Shown: in pieces, positions 11,685-23,700 of the stretch
How positions within the stretch are numbered: position 1 is the stretch's first letter
Layout of the letters: each line of letters opens with the position of its first letter
Assembly (NCBI GenBank): GCA_018466975.1
Contig: JAENRS010000014.1
Location: forward strand, 1 to 64,000
Source: Sparassis latifolia
Taxonomy: Eukaryota > Basidiomycota > Agaricomycetes > Polyporales > Sparassidaceae
Direction of reading: 5' to 3'
DNA: 64,000 nucleotides
Translations under genes and position numbers: made by a program
Notes under the pieces: generated by a model
Seen by the model: the letters and a program-made list of their open reading frames with translations, nothing else
Told to the model about the DNA's origin: nothing
Databases searched by the model: none

Positions 11685-13105
11685 CTAGTTGATATCCTGA
11701 GTCAATACGTACCGATAGCGCACCTTGTTGTGCTTCACTCCTTCAAGCGCTTTCTTAACGTCCCGCATTGGCATCTCCTCGATCCACGGGCGCACATTCT
11801 TCGACCGCGCGAGCTCCAGCATCTCCAAGCACTCCTTTTTACTCCCAACGTGACTACCACCCAGGAGACAACCGTTGCCGGCGAAATCAAAGGGATGAAG
11901 CTGAGGCAAAGGGTCGCTGGCGTCCGGAATTCCGACCGTGATAAATTTGCCATGGACGAAAAGCATAGAGAGGTATGCGCTCAGCGGAGTGTCAGGTGAA
12001 TACACATCACGCGTGGAGATAATGAGGTCGAGAGTCAACGCCAAGGGTTTGTGGAAGTCCTGTCAGCGATACGATAGCAAAGACCGGTCAGACAGTGGTG
12101 AGGCAGAAAAGAATCGAACACTAACCGTCTCTTCGGTGTTAATGATGTGGTCAGCTCCCATCTTCTTGATATCTTCTATCTTGGTCTTGTCATGGGTGAA
12201 GGCGTAAACTTCCGCGCCCATCGCCTTCGCCCACAAAACAGCGTAATGTCCCAGTCCTCCAATGCCGACAACGCCGATTTTCTTCCTCGGTCCTGCGCCG
12301 TACGTTTTCAAGGGAGAGTAGACGGTGAGACCTGTGCAGAGCATGGTTGCGGCATGACGGGACTCGATACCATCTGGAATGGGAAAGACGAAAGCTCATG
12401 CACCTCCCACTGTCTGCACCTGGACACTGTTGAGGAGACACTGGGCGAATTGCAGGCGGGGCAGGTTGAGTCGCAAGTGAGGCAGGGTGAGTCACACTGC
12501 CCTGCCTGCAACTCGCCCTGCCCTGCCTGCAACTCGCCCTGCCCTGCCTGCAACTCGCCCAGAGCCTGGATAGCAGTGGAATATCCACCATGGGTGATGA
12601 CGCCATCAGGATATTCGCCGTTCTGAGCACGCAAAGAAGACATGTAAAAACAAAATGCATATAGTCACTCAACACGCACGTATGTGTCGATACTGTCCGG
12701 ACAATAGTTCTCGTAGTCAGACTTGCACTGCCTGCACTGGAGGCAGCTGCCGATTTGTGCGCCGACGCCAACTCGGTCGCCCGGTTTGAACTCCGTGACC
12801 TTGTCGCCGACGCGAGTGACCTTTCCAATGATCTCGTGGCCAGCGGCGAGAGGCAGATTGCTCTCTCCCCAACCTTGTGTGAGCGTATGGATATCAGAGC
12901 CGCAGACACGCAATGTGTAATGGCAATCTCGGCGTCCTCCGGCTGGAAAGTCTTGGGCTTGAACGCGGTCACTTTAAGATCGCTCCACAAGGAGGGATCT
13001 AGTCAATTGTAGTATAGATATGTCAGTATCACGGGAAGGCGAGCGAGACTACTGTTGACCTGTCAGAGCATAGCCTTTGAATTCGAGTGAAGCGACATGA
13101 TGAGG
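11685..13105 (-). pseudogene. Zinc alcohol dehydrogenase (CAD-like), frameshifted
   Basis: This is a medium-chain NADP-type alcohol dehydrogenase of the cinnamyl-alcohol/YahK-like group. The order on the minus strand is SLEFKGYALT (13,090), WSDLKVTAFKPKTFQPEDAE, CGSDIHTLTQGWGES, zinc ligand region AGHEIIGKV, four structural cysteines in GSCLQCRQCKSDYENYC, GVVGIGGLGHYAVLWAKAMG (Rossmann glycines), and a C-terminus LLGGSHVGSKKECLEML. The first ATG is out of frame with SLEFKGYAL. A base is missing near 12,915 between ITHC and VCGSD, a catalytic zinc ligand site. The frame is also disturbed before FVFPIPDG, next to an inserted minisatellite. The 12,060-12,125 intron splices cleanly. It lies in the spacer of the inverted duplication and was once a complete gene. 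Confidence 0.85.
12444..12559. repeat. 21-bp minisatellite with inverted copy
   Basis: Three exact head-to-tail units of CTGCCCTGCCTGCAACTCGCC occupy 12,497-12,559. An inverted, slightly diverged unit lies at 12,444-12,464, with a further degenerate one beside it, so the cluster can fold back on itself. It sits within the alcohol dehydrogenase gene. On the minus strand the units read as ELQAGQG repeats without a stop. Confidence 0.9.
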
Positions 13106-13329
13106 AAGAAAGAGAGTTGGGAGCGGGTCTGCGATAGTGCGTCCGGGTATATATCCATCGCCCTTGTGAATGGCGTCGTGTGGTTATGTCGATGGCGTAG
13201 CACAGATTGACACATGAAGCTTGAAGAGAGAATACAGAAGCGGGCAAACCTCCTTCCTACTTTGGGCGATAATTAGTATTCATTGCGTAGCCAATATTTT
13301 GCGGTCAGGCCAGTTCTCCAACTCTAATT

Positions 13330-14440
13330 ATGGCTAGCAGTGACCTACCCACGGGCGTATTCATTGCGCGGAAGAGGAGTTCAGCACGACAAAGCGGACG
13401 AATAACGGAAGATGTGCGAACGCGCAAGAGGCCGTGTCAGCTTCTACATGCAATTTTGGCACCGCTTGGGCAAAACCCCAGAAGTACATACACGCTGAGA
13501 GCACGAATTTTCCCTTTGCTAAAATCTGGGAGAAATTTTGGTGTGTTTTTCATCTGGAGCGCCGGTAAATTAATCGTCGCTATTTGCCCCAAATTTCAGC
13601 AAGAGGAAATCAGCGGTCGGCAGTGTGATATGTACCATGAGCAGATCCACGGGTACTCTATGCAGGCGTTCATGCCGAGGCACGCAGTGGCGAACTCTGC
13701 GCGATTTGGTCAAGCTGCATTAAACAAGAAGGTGAATAGACCTCAGAGTCGCTCTTCGTGTGAGGAAGGGTTCAGACATATGCTCGCATCGTTGCTCATC
13801 GGCCTTGCTCGTTCGAGATATCAATGCCCTATCAGCTCAGGCTGACCAGGAGCGTCTGGTGTTGGCGACAGGATTGAGACCACGATCCGAACTGGATGCG
13901 GCGGAGGAAGAGTTCGGGCAAGTGGAAGGGCGTGGCTCAGGAGGCGCTTGCAATATTCACTCTGGAAATAGCGGATGGGCTAGATGTGAGTAGTTTAGAG
14001 TACCCACTCGATTCCCGACCGTCTCGCGACAACTTGAATAAGCGGCAGATCCCAAAGTATCGCTGCACGGCAGAATCACACTGCCAGATATGTGGGTAAG
14101 TACTGGCGGTGACTGTCTGCAATAGACGTAGTCATTGGCATCCATCGCGAATTAACTGGCATATTCATTTGTGTGTGATGCTAGGCGTCCCCAGTTCCAT
14201 GACGGACCGATTGTCCCCAGCACGCTCCTGAACCTGGTCAGACTCGAGAGGAAGGGACGGTGCGAGATAGGCAGTGTCTTGGACCTCCTGCTGGACAGCC
14301 TCTTTAGCAAGCTGCTACCAATGAGGAGGTATACTCACAGTAGTGGAATTGTGTACACCTTTTGGCGAGGCGGTAGCTGGAACTTGAGGCACACACTCCT
14401 GCGATGGTGCGCGTTCAGTTCTGGCGCTCTCTAGCACGGT
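13330..14440 (+). CDS. Hypothetical multi-exon gene or remnant
   Basis: Open stretches at 13,330-13,845, 13,760-13,993 and 13,896-14,099 overlap in different frames, and a GTAAGT donor follows HCQICG at 14,096. An acceptor-like TAG at 14,184-14,186 precedes a further open stretch to 14,434. The predicted segments are charged and rich in Arg/Glu (RDINALSAQADQERLVL). A possible single zinc knuckle (CRTAESHCQIC-like spacing) is seen, but I cannot assign a family. Frame overlap suggests a decayed gene; exon boundaries are guesses. Confidence 0.3.
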
Positions 14441-16149
14441 GGAGAAGCCATGGTACTACTCACGGTAGACCCGTGCGCTCGCCTTCAGGTTTAAGGAAAA
14501 TCGCGGGCAGCCCAATACTATCGATTTTGTCGAGTATGGCGGCAATCTCAGGAGGTATTACTAGTGAACCACGGCGTTCTCTAGAGCGCAAATACTCTGA
14601 GATGATTCTGAGGTCGTCTTCAGCAGCCTCCTCCTTCATGCTTGAGACAGATAGTGGGTAGAAGTTGGGAGACACAAATAATAATATTATGGAAACGTGG
14701 CGCAAGATAGCAAAAAGAAGCACGCAGTGACCTAACACAAGGTCCAGTCCAGTCACACCTGGAGACATAATTGTCACAGGGAGCGTCAATGGAGACCCCG
14801 TACACTTATGTGAGAGTCATCATATTGTCAAGCGTTCTTGCCGTCGCCAGAACCGAATCAATTGACTCATACAGCATCTACAATTTCCGCCGGAACCATG
14901 GTGCGTTCGTGGAAGATCTTGATCGGGAGGACAGTAGGTGTTAGAGCGTTAGACACTAACACCTTTCAATTGAATGCCAATAGGGCAACCTGAGGATTAT
15001 CAGTCGTCCTCAGAGTACCTAGTTAAGTCAGATACAGATTTCTGCTGTAAAAGCATGCCTCATTCCTGGACATGCCAGACTTGATTGCTCTTGGTCCAAA
15101 GATTATGGCGGTATTTTTCATCAATTATTCCAGCGCTGTCAGCCGAGGTCATAACCGTCAGGTCCAGCGTTGAGGCTCGTTGGACCTGGCGGTTAAGGCC
15201 TCAACGTTGGACCTGGCGGTTATGACCTCTGCTGCCTCAGCGTTGCGGCGGTAGTCTGGCGATAACGGTTTCGGAAGCGGACGATTCCCTAATCAAGCAA
15301 TTAGTCAGCGGACCACCTCCGCGTCGCGATCTTGTGGTTTGGTGGCTGCAGGGGTTCATAAAATATTGTCGGATTCATGCCTTTCAGAAGTCGCGCAAAA
15401 GGATTAATTTTGCTGGTGGAGCTTTTCTACAGCCTCATACTTGCATTGCCAGCCCTTTTTCTGTTTGTGTCATTTCTTGGGCTCGGACTATACTATGTAT
15501 TGATGTGGAGATAAATTAAGTAATCGGCAGAGGTGTTTGCAGCCTGAAGAGGCGGCACGGCGAGGTGGGAATCTGGAATACGTCAGGTGGTGTTCCATTT
15601 TCAGTAGGTTCCGCATTAGCCGCCCGAAAGTTGAGAGTTGAGCGTTACCTCAGTGCTCAGCGTTGCATCCACAAGCAGAAAAATCGGATAATCTTGAGTT
15701 CGGAATGTCTGAATTATGCTGGGAATTGTATCCTACTGTGGGAGTTGTCTCTAAAGTTGAGTAATGCAGTTGCACTTGATTAATTGATGAAAAAAGCCTT
15801 ATAAAAGATTGGGCCTTAAAGTGTGAGGGTAGTCTTACAAGTCAGCCGTTCGTACTGTGCGCGTGGGGCGCCAATTGTATGGACCATACTTAACGCGCAA
15901 CTTCGCCTTGCACGTAGTGTACATCCATTTAACGTGCAACTGACCTCCAGTCAGCATTCAATCAAAGTACAAAGCGTTCAGTCAACGTCCAACCAGCGTC
16001 CAACTGGGCGCCTATAAGCAATCCTCCAAACCTTGTTCAGCGTCTCACCGGCAAGGCCTGCCCATCGCCGCCTGGTGGGGACTGTCCATGGCTTGCTACT
16101 TTACCATTACGTTGAAGAACAAATTCTTGTGGGGTGAACGGAATTTTTG
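14441..16149. other. Mostly non-coding spacer
   Basis: Apart from a 109-codon minus frame at 14,460-14,789 with no recognisable domain (it contains EEAAEDDLRIISEYLRSRERR), nothing here looks coding. The stretch includes short hairpins such as GTGTTAGAGCGTTAGACACTAACAC near 14,940, and the larger foldback at 15,145-15,229. It ends at the inner edge of the right arm. Confidence 0.4.
15145..15229. repeat. 32-bp inverted repeat hairpin
   Basis: The sequence at 15,145-15,176 (GAGGTCATAACCG...GTTGAGGC) pairs with 15,198-15,229 with about two mismatches. Between them a third, direct copy of GTTGGACCTGGCGGTTA occurs at 15,179-15,195. The flanks extend the pairing weakly. It could be a small foldback element or a hairpin remnant. 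Confidence 0.85.
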
Positions 16150-17532
16150 TCTCCTTACAACTGTCGAAGATTGGTTGGAAAATCAAACCCGATTGACTGG
16201 GAGCCTAACCCTCCTCCATCCCTCACGCTCACGCTACGACGTGCCGCAGCACCCTGCCAGGATTGTATGACACCTCAATCTGTGCCCCTCACATGCAATC
16301 TTTATTGCGGAAGCCAACTCCCGTGCACGTCTCTGATACACACTTGCCCTTTCTCCTGCATTTTTGAAGAAATCCCCAGATAAAATGTGCACTGAGCGTT
16401 CGACATCCAAATCAGGTTCCCGATTGCCCATATCGCCACGGCACGCAAGACGGAACGCGAGGCAGCGCTCAAGGGATGTGTTCGCTGCTATTTTCGATGG
16501 TTTATAATAGTTTCCCCAACAGAAGGAAGGATCGGAGAGGAGGCACCCGATTGATCAACCTTCACCACGGCTGTCGCGAGTAAGCGTTCCTGCCGCTGAC
16601 CCGCCAACGTTAAGCTTCAGCGCCGTCTAATGTTGACTACCTTGTTGACTACCTTCTACAGTTATCATCGGTTAAACCACTCGGCCCTCCATGGTAATAA
16701 TAGCCATGACTAGCTTGTTCACGTGAGTACTCAAGCTTGGCAGAGGTATTATTCCTCTCCAGATCAAGAGATCTTGCAGGACAACAAGTCAGCACGCAGC
16801 TGCGCAAATCCAGCAAGCAGTGGCGTGTATTGTTGGCTTTCGCGCTTCCGGGTGGTAGCCGCAGAACCTGGAAATCGCAGATGACCGCGGTGGTATGTAC
16901 CTTGAAAAAACACCAGATACAACATCAGCCTTGGACGCGTTCAAAAGAGTGGTCGCCGCCGTCGTATTGCATGAGTAAAAACTCCTGCCGTGCTTCAACA
17001 ACGGATAGCCTCATGAGCTGCGGACGTGAAAAACCTGACGGCTGGATAGCCTTGCTAATCACAATGCGCTCTAATGATTCCTACCGGTACTCCGTAAGGT
17101 GACGAAACACAGAACAATTACGGTAGATCCGCATCTCGAATCTGCACCAACATCGGAAATAAATGTGTTCGTGTCCAACTTACGAGTATCGTATTCAGTA
17201 AGGCCATTCGAATCGCCACATTTGTCTACTCGTCGATCGAGTCAGCTCGGGTCTGTCAGATCACCTCACCTATGTAGGGCGTCCGTTCGACACGCCGCCC
17301 CGTGGCGTTGTTTATGGTGTACGGATTGAAGCGCGTTGTAGCTACTCATGTCGGCCCTCTTCCGTATCGGATAGGTTTCGATAGCTGAAATTCGGAGTAT
17401 TTGGGTCCGAATGGGCGGCCGTCAGCGCAGGTGAAAGCTAGTTCACTGCGTGAACTTGAGTACGGTGAAACAGAAGGAGTTGCATACTGTTGTGCAGCGG
17501 GATTTAACCAGTCTGAAGCGATAGCCAGTTGT

Positions 17533-19451
17533 AGGCTCATAGATACAGCCTCTAGTTACCTGCAGGAAGACAGTCGTTCCTTTGTAATAGAGGCTGAGAT
17601 CATTACCGATGACCCGCTGAGAAGTCTCCCGTGGGAAACCGGACTTTGAACGATGCCGACGGCAATTCGACGCACGAATCTTTAGCGCTCAAGTCGCGTG
17701 CAGCCACAGGCGCGTCTTACCTGTGTACAAGCTTCGCGTGCTGTAAAAAGTTCTCATGGCGACGGTTCCACCTACTGACGACATCCAGGATGATGGCGAC
17801 ATATTCGGATCTGTACATATGGGCCCTCAGGTACTCAGCCGATCCTTCAGTCTTCCGCAGATATCCCAGCCTGCCAGTGGCTATCCGTATCATTTTATTC
17901 ATCGTGAGAATGTCACCACACTAACGTCGGATGATTCTCATAAGCCTTATGTATAGATTTATCTCCTGGTGTAAATACTCAGGATGATAGTGAGTTCGGG
18001 ATGCACTCGAGGTCACTGAGCTTAGCGGAATCGGAGTCAGGGACTCAGGACAACTCGGAAATTTCACGAGGTCGCGCGCATGTGCACAATGGCCTGCAAG
18101 ATGTTCGCTATGCACGACGGGAAATGCACGGAGGTTACACAGCATCACTTTACCCCCCGCTACGATCTAGTCCAGTTTCGCCGACGCGTTCGCGCGCGCC
18201 TTTGAATCTGCTCATCCCGCAAGTGTCTACATATGCAGTTCAGCACCACTCAAACGGTCCTGTACGAAGCGTTGTCGGTACGTCGCAGGCATGAATGAGT
18301 TGTAGAGTTTAATGATCTTGTTGCGATGAGGTACTGCTTCAGGGATAAGGCGATCGAGAAAAGACATGATTTTGTAGCCGAGCTCGATAGTCTGGCAAAA
18401 GATCAGAGTTGTTGTGATATTGGTGGGGGAAGCCATCTCCAGGGGTATCAGGAAGCTGATGTCGAGGAAGTCCGTGCCAGAGACAGCATGCTTGAAGAAC
18501 CGCGGGATATATTTGATGTTGGAGCAGTCAACCGAGTACCGAGCATTGACATAGTGCCCAGGTTGGAAGCCCAGATTTTCAGCGAGAACCAGAGTCCGAG
18601 ATGGAGTCGCCGTGCCAGTGAACGCTGCCCAAACTGTCCGAGCTGACAAGATAGCGCGCATAGTCTTGATGGACTTGAAGATCTCGATCCACTCACCACT
18701 CTGTTCGTCGATGAGGTGGGCTTCGTCAACAAAGAACCAGCAGACAAGACTCTTGACAGCTTGCTGCGACAGCAGGCTACGAACGCGTTTTGACCAGAGC
18801 ATTTGAGGGCTCATGATGGCGAGACGAATGTCCTCTTCGCTGACAAGCTCGGCCAGAAGATCGCGATTGTTGTGGTATGCTTCTCTCACAGTGTCTTCAT
18901 TGATAGCCAGTGCACGAATTCCGCGGCTATTGGCCACAGTTTCCTATACTCAAGGTCAGAATGAAACTACTGTCGGTGTGCTTGTCAGCATGACAGTATC
19001 TGCTGCAATGCTAGCAATTAAGTAGGCACAATCATGAGAGCTATTCCTATCTTCATCTGGGCTTGTGCAGCCGGTAGTGGAGCATGCATAACCGTCGTCT
19101 TCCCTGGCCTGGCGCGATGGCGAGAACAGATCCTTGCAGCGGATGAGGTCCATGCCATGGCATAGCTGGAAATCGCGAACCGAGGAACTCCGCACTTCTG
19201 AATGATCAGCGACTCGAGCCATTCTGAAGAGCTTTCTGCAGGTATGATGGACATAGAGAGCGGTGTGGATTACAGCTCGTAGCATACATACAGAGTTGGC
19301 GCGACTGATATCTCTGCCACCGACGCGTTTTGGGAATTATAGTTTAGTGCCGATGGCGCGGCCGTCCCTTCGCTGTGTGGCACGTGGCTCAAAAACTCCC
19401 ACGGGGACTTCTCAGTGGGCTCCGGATAATGATCTAGACTAAGCCAGTTGT
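17533..19451. mobile_element. 1.9-kb insertion in the right arm, RecQ fragment inside
   Basis: CCAGTTGT occurs at 17,525-17,532 and again at 19,444-19,451, bracketing 1.9 kb absent from the left arm. The left arm has a single ACAACTG joined directly to CTATCGCTTCAGAC at 7,579-7,599. The 7-8 bp direct repeat looks like a target site duplication. The insert ends share only weak inverted similarity (TAGAT). Inside is a truncated RecQ-type helicase on the minus strand. The 8-bp duplication would suit an hAT-like or similar transposase acting in trans; none is encoded here. Confidence 0.7.
18227..19285 (-). pseudogene. Second, distinct RecQ-like helicase fragment
   Basis: On the minus strand an N-terminal part in two frames (FQLCHGMDLIRCKDLF; PGKTTVMHAPLPAAQAQ; IGIALMIVPT) leads into a 236-codon open frame (18,937-18,227). 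This frame has IRLAIMSPQMLWSKRVR, a DEAH box in WFFVDEAHLIDEQSGEW, a motif III-like AAFTGTATPSRTLVLAENLG and a motif IV-like TTTLIFCQTIELGYKIMSFL. The Walker A region is frameshifted and motifs V/VI are missing, so the copy is truncated. It is clearly not a copy of the helicase at 3,793-5,183, because surrounding residues differ throughout. It lies in the 1.9-kb right-arm insertion. Confidence 0.8.
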
Positions 19452-20576
19452 CTACCATGTGAAGAAAAAGGTTCGACAAGTGCGGCGAACCTGCGAAATG
19501 AGATCAGCATTCAGTTCCCTTGGACAATATACCAGACCGTCCGTACCAGGCCATACGACTCCGGAGAAGTCGCTACCTTTCGCCGCCTTGAGCCAGGCGT
19601 CGGGCGCTGTTGCATCGTATCCTTCCTCAGACAGGTATGCAACAGCAGGGTCAATCATCGTAGCTGAGACGCGGATCAGCGATTGAAAAAGTATCACGAG
19701 AACGACCGATTGCCTCGCACCATAATGCTGGTTGTGAGCATGGAGATAATGGAGCCTCGGTAGAGGAAGTGTTATGTCGTAGATAGCAGGCGCTTTCCAC
19801 TCAGAATATCTGTGCGTGTTTTGTCTGCGACGGCTACCTGCTAAGTTTTATGAATTTGTCTGCGATAACACATTGGTCCTCGCCCCTCGAGACTCTGTGT
19901 CTGTCCCTACAACCCAGCATGCATTACAGAACCTTTGTGTCAGTCGATCGACTTGGAAGATCGACTTTGGTCCTGATTCTAGTTTTCTGAGCGTTCAATA
20001 TGCTCACCCTGCACGGACTGCTGCAGCCACTGGCCATGTCTTTAATTCCATCTACTGCTCCTGCGATGAGTCAATCCATCCGTTGAGTCTTCCAAGAGGC
20101 AGTCTCTTCCACCCCAAAGTGTCCAGCGTATCTCGTCTGTCCCCATCGCCAACCTCCTCCTCTGAAGCACAATGCGGACTATAACATACCAGGCCTTCGT
20201 GCACATCCAATGAGACCTGCTGGCCCATTTGATGGACCCAGGCTTTCGACAACCGCGCGGTCACACACGCATGAGTGAGGACCGTGTCCTCCTACAGTTG
20301 TGCTTCATTAGAGTGAGTATTTGACTGCGGCGTTTGCGGCGAACCTGTACTCATGGCTTTTATTTTCTCAGGTTTCCATCTCAGTTTCCATGCCACAACA
20401 ATCGTCCGTCGTGTGATTCATGCCGCCATCACTCCTCATCACATTGCTGATAGGCGTGCGCGGGAAGGGCAAAGTCGGCGGAAAGCGAAAGCGGCGAAGG
20501 CGAAGCCACTGCCCAGCAGTAATACCGGCGTCAGTACTTATAGACCCATAGTCTCTGCAGCGCGAGACTGACTTCA

Positions 20577-23500
20577 TGGCTTTAATTTTAGGCGACATGG
20601 ATTCCTTTCGCCCAAGCGGTGGGAGTTTGCGCAAGCGCAAAACACGGCGGAACCTGTATATGATAAGCCGAGAACATCACCCCTCGCGCTACTGGCGATC
20701 ACAGGGACAGCCATCCAGATTATTTTGGCGCCTCATCTGACAGAATTGCGGCGATGGTGTCGGACCCTCAGCGATGACCAGTTTCTCAGCCCAAAGGAGA
20801 AGACGAGGAAGGAGGCCATTGATATGGCGCCCGCTACCAAGAGGCTTGAGCGGATGAGCGTCCATAAGCGGAGCGGACGAAGGCGACCGCGTCATTTGAA
20901 GGCCTGGACATGGGCGTGTTCATGGGCGTCGGCGACAAAGACATCAATGGCGACATGTCACTCAAACGAAGCGGAAGACTTGAGTGTACGCAAAAAATGC
21001 TTAAGTCTATTGACCGAAAGCTCAATGCGCAGGACAAGAAAGTCAAAGGGCGACACCCCATCGTGGCCCTCTGTCTATGACTCTCTCAGCGTGATGACCG
21101 ATGACACGCTGGGCCCACTCTCCACTTCTACATCTACATCTCGAGTACATCTGTCCTCGAGGAAGATGGTTCTCTGCGATTCATCTGACTTGATTATCTC
21201 GAACATGAAGGGCATCCCTACGCCGTGGGAAAGACCGAGACAAGGTCTTGAAGGCCTGGTTATCATGTTGCGTCACTGTCGAAAACCTGCAGCGTAATCT
21301 ATTCGTCCTATCCCGGCGCAGCGCATCAGGGAAGACGAGGCGAGGAACACCTACGAGACCGATGTGGTGCCGAGATGAAACACGTATATGAGGACTTGAT
21401 TGTTTTCACAGGAAGGCTGGCATCAAGCGCCGGAGAGCAAAGTTCATCAAGAGGAAATGCGTGTTTGGAGAGAAGGGCGTGCGAAAGGAGGCACAATGGA
21501 TGAAAGTTGTGCATGGCCCGGCGATGCGTCATCCCTCTTTTGTCGCAATAAGGTATACTCTGAAGTCGCGCAGAACCACAAATCTAGAGTAGCGTGTCTA
21601 GCCCGAACTTTTCACGCATCTTCGGTACCAACACAAGTGCCTTGAACCGCTGGTGTTGAAGCGCAGAACAATGGGTCCGTGCTAGCTGCAAATCAAGCCT
21701 CACCTGGAACACAAGGAGTGCGTACATCCAATTCCTTCTTTGATGCTTAGCGCTGGCGTGTAGACATGCAGGTATCTTGGTGCAAAGTCGAAGCAGCGGT
21801 GTCGGACCGAAAGGCGTCAATGCATTCTCTGATCACGGACATCCAATTTCCCAAGGAAACACCGCCATTAACCGTGATGAGTCTCGGCCTCAACACCGTT
21901 GTCAATCACAAGGAGAACAACCGCGAGATTGTGTGTGCCCGCGGCAAGGATCTGGTCGAACTGTACATTCACGGATCTGTCAGCACATTCATACTAAAAG
22001 TATCCTGTATGTAGTGCAAATTGGCGATCCTCGCCTCCAGAGGCTCTTCCGTGTTCTGTACATACGTTTGTTCCACCTTTGGACCGCTTCCGCCAAACTT
22101 CGAAATGCGCGCTGGGCGCAATGGCATAGGAGTCATCTCTCCTCATGAAGAGCAGTGGATGCTGCTGAACAGCTTGCTTGGTTCGTCTCAGACATCTCCC
22201 GACTGAAATATTCGCACTCCTAGTGACAATTCACAAAGCAGACCCTGATGTCATTGTTGGGCACGAGTTCCTTGGGGTCGCTCTGGACGACCTTATCCAC
22301 CGTATGAGAGAATTGTAAGCAGACCATTGGTCACGAATCGGCGGTTCAGGCGATCGAGATGGCGAATATCGGTAGGCAAGGGAGCAACCTGCGATTCATC
22401 AATGGGAGGTTGGTCTGCGATCTTGCTAGTGATGGTGCGAAGGTGCACAGAGCGTCCACGCATTGAAAAACTACAACACCGCGGATATACTATTAGGGCA
22501 TGATCTCGTCCTGGCGTGGTCGCTCACGAAATGTGCAAGACTCATCTCAAGAGTGAGAGGCGGGATATCGACCGATGATACTGCCAGCTACTTCGACAGT
22601 GGCGTCAGTTCGCGGACAGGCTTCTTACTTTCGTCCGGCATTGTGAACTAGATGCTTACTACTAGATGGTGCTGGCGGCCAAGGTACAGATGCATCGTTT
22701 GGCGAGGCAACTGGCCAATTTGGCTGGAAACTCATGGTCAGTTATTTCGCTATTTTGCATGATTCCAGACTGACCGGCTTTGGTAGGAACAAGGCGCTCA
22801 GCGGTGGGCGTGCGAGAGAAGCGAGTAGATCTTGTTGCACGAATTCCATCGCTTGAAGTACATCTGTCCTGACAAGGTGTGCGGCAAGATGGCTGCCACT
22901 GTTGAGAAGATCGAGGCACGGGATATTGATGCAGAAGGAGGCAAGGCGACCAAAGGCAAGCGGGATAAGTCTTGAACCCAGCGTGGATTGTGGGACAAGT
23001 TCATACTCGTTATGGACTTCAACTCGCTGTATCCGACTATCATCCAGGAGTACAACATCGACTTCATGATTGTTGACAGGATGGAGGATGAGGTGAGTGG
23101 GCGTACAGTTGGGGAAACTGTAATATGCTGATGAATGAACTGATCAGGAGGGTGAAGAAAAATCCCAGAATCACTGAGTCCTGAGGTTGCCCAGGCGTTC
23201 TTCCCGTCCCATTGCTACTCTTGTCAACAGGCGTAGGCAGGCCAAAAGTCTAATGAAAGACCGCAGCGACACAATCACAGTTGCTTCAGGTACTATCAGT
23301 CACATCACGGGCAGTGGCGTGCCACTGATTATTTTCTGCAGTGGGATATCAAACAGATGGCATTGAAGCTTACAGCGAACAGTACTTGCGGTTGTCTGGG
23401 ATTGAGTACTCCAGGTTCTCGCCCTCCCTCGCTGCCCCCACGGCGTTCAAGGGTCGTGAGATTCTGGCATACTCGTGAACTAGCAGAGTCTCCAGCTTGG

Positions 23501-23700
23501 CGTGCGTGGGGTCGAAGTTGTACTTGAAGGCTCTTCTGATTACGTTCGCAGGTTGTCTATGGAGATCTGGACTCGGTCTTCGTTAATTCCAACGTCACTG
23601 AGCTTCCAGAGGCACTCCGGCTATTAGAGAGTTTCAAACAATGGTCAACGAACACTAGAATGACCGTGGTGATTTCTACATCTGGTCGGTCATAGTCTAT
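20577..23700 (+). pseudogene. POL1: DNA polymerase alpha catalytic subunit, broken copy (right arm)
   Basis: This is the plus-strand partner of the left copy, extending further downstream. Recognisable pieces in order are the N-terminal DQFLSPKEKTRKEAIDMAP (20,780), SVYDSLSVMTDDTLGPLSTS (21,070), RIFGTNTSA (21,620), the exonuclease-like HKADPDVIVGHEFLGV (22,230), and motif [18 protein letters not shown] (23,010-23,070). Beyond the duplicated part come a motif B-like ALKLTANSTCGCLG (23,360-23,400) and a motif C-like VVYGDLDSVFVNSN (23,551-23,593), where family members have YGDTDS. The TAG at 21,683-21,685 matches the left copy's stop. This copy has extra indels, for example after NTSA, and a stop shortly after GREILAYS. 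Not functional. Confidence 0.87.

Larger units (their letters stand above)
16150..23270. repeat. Right arm of large inverted duplication
   Basis: This is the reverse-complement partner of 1-8,983. It lacks the 3.7-kb insertion of the left arm at the site around 19,835, where the sequence reads straight through. It carries its own insertion at 17,533-19,451. Beyond 23,270 the right side continues into further POL1 sequence, while the left copy runs off the window, so the true arm length is unknown. An assembly artefact that joined two haplotypes head to head cannot be excluded from sequence alone. Confidence 0.93.

Noticed and set aside
12190..12990. 266-codon minus-strand frame as a separate gene
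   Set aside because: Its first residues are the alcohol dehydrogenase N-terminus and it then runs through the ADH gene in the wrong phase because of a missing base; it is a product of the frameshift.
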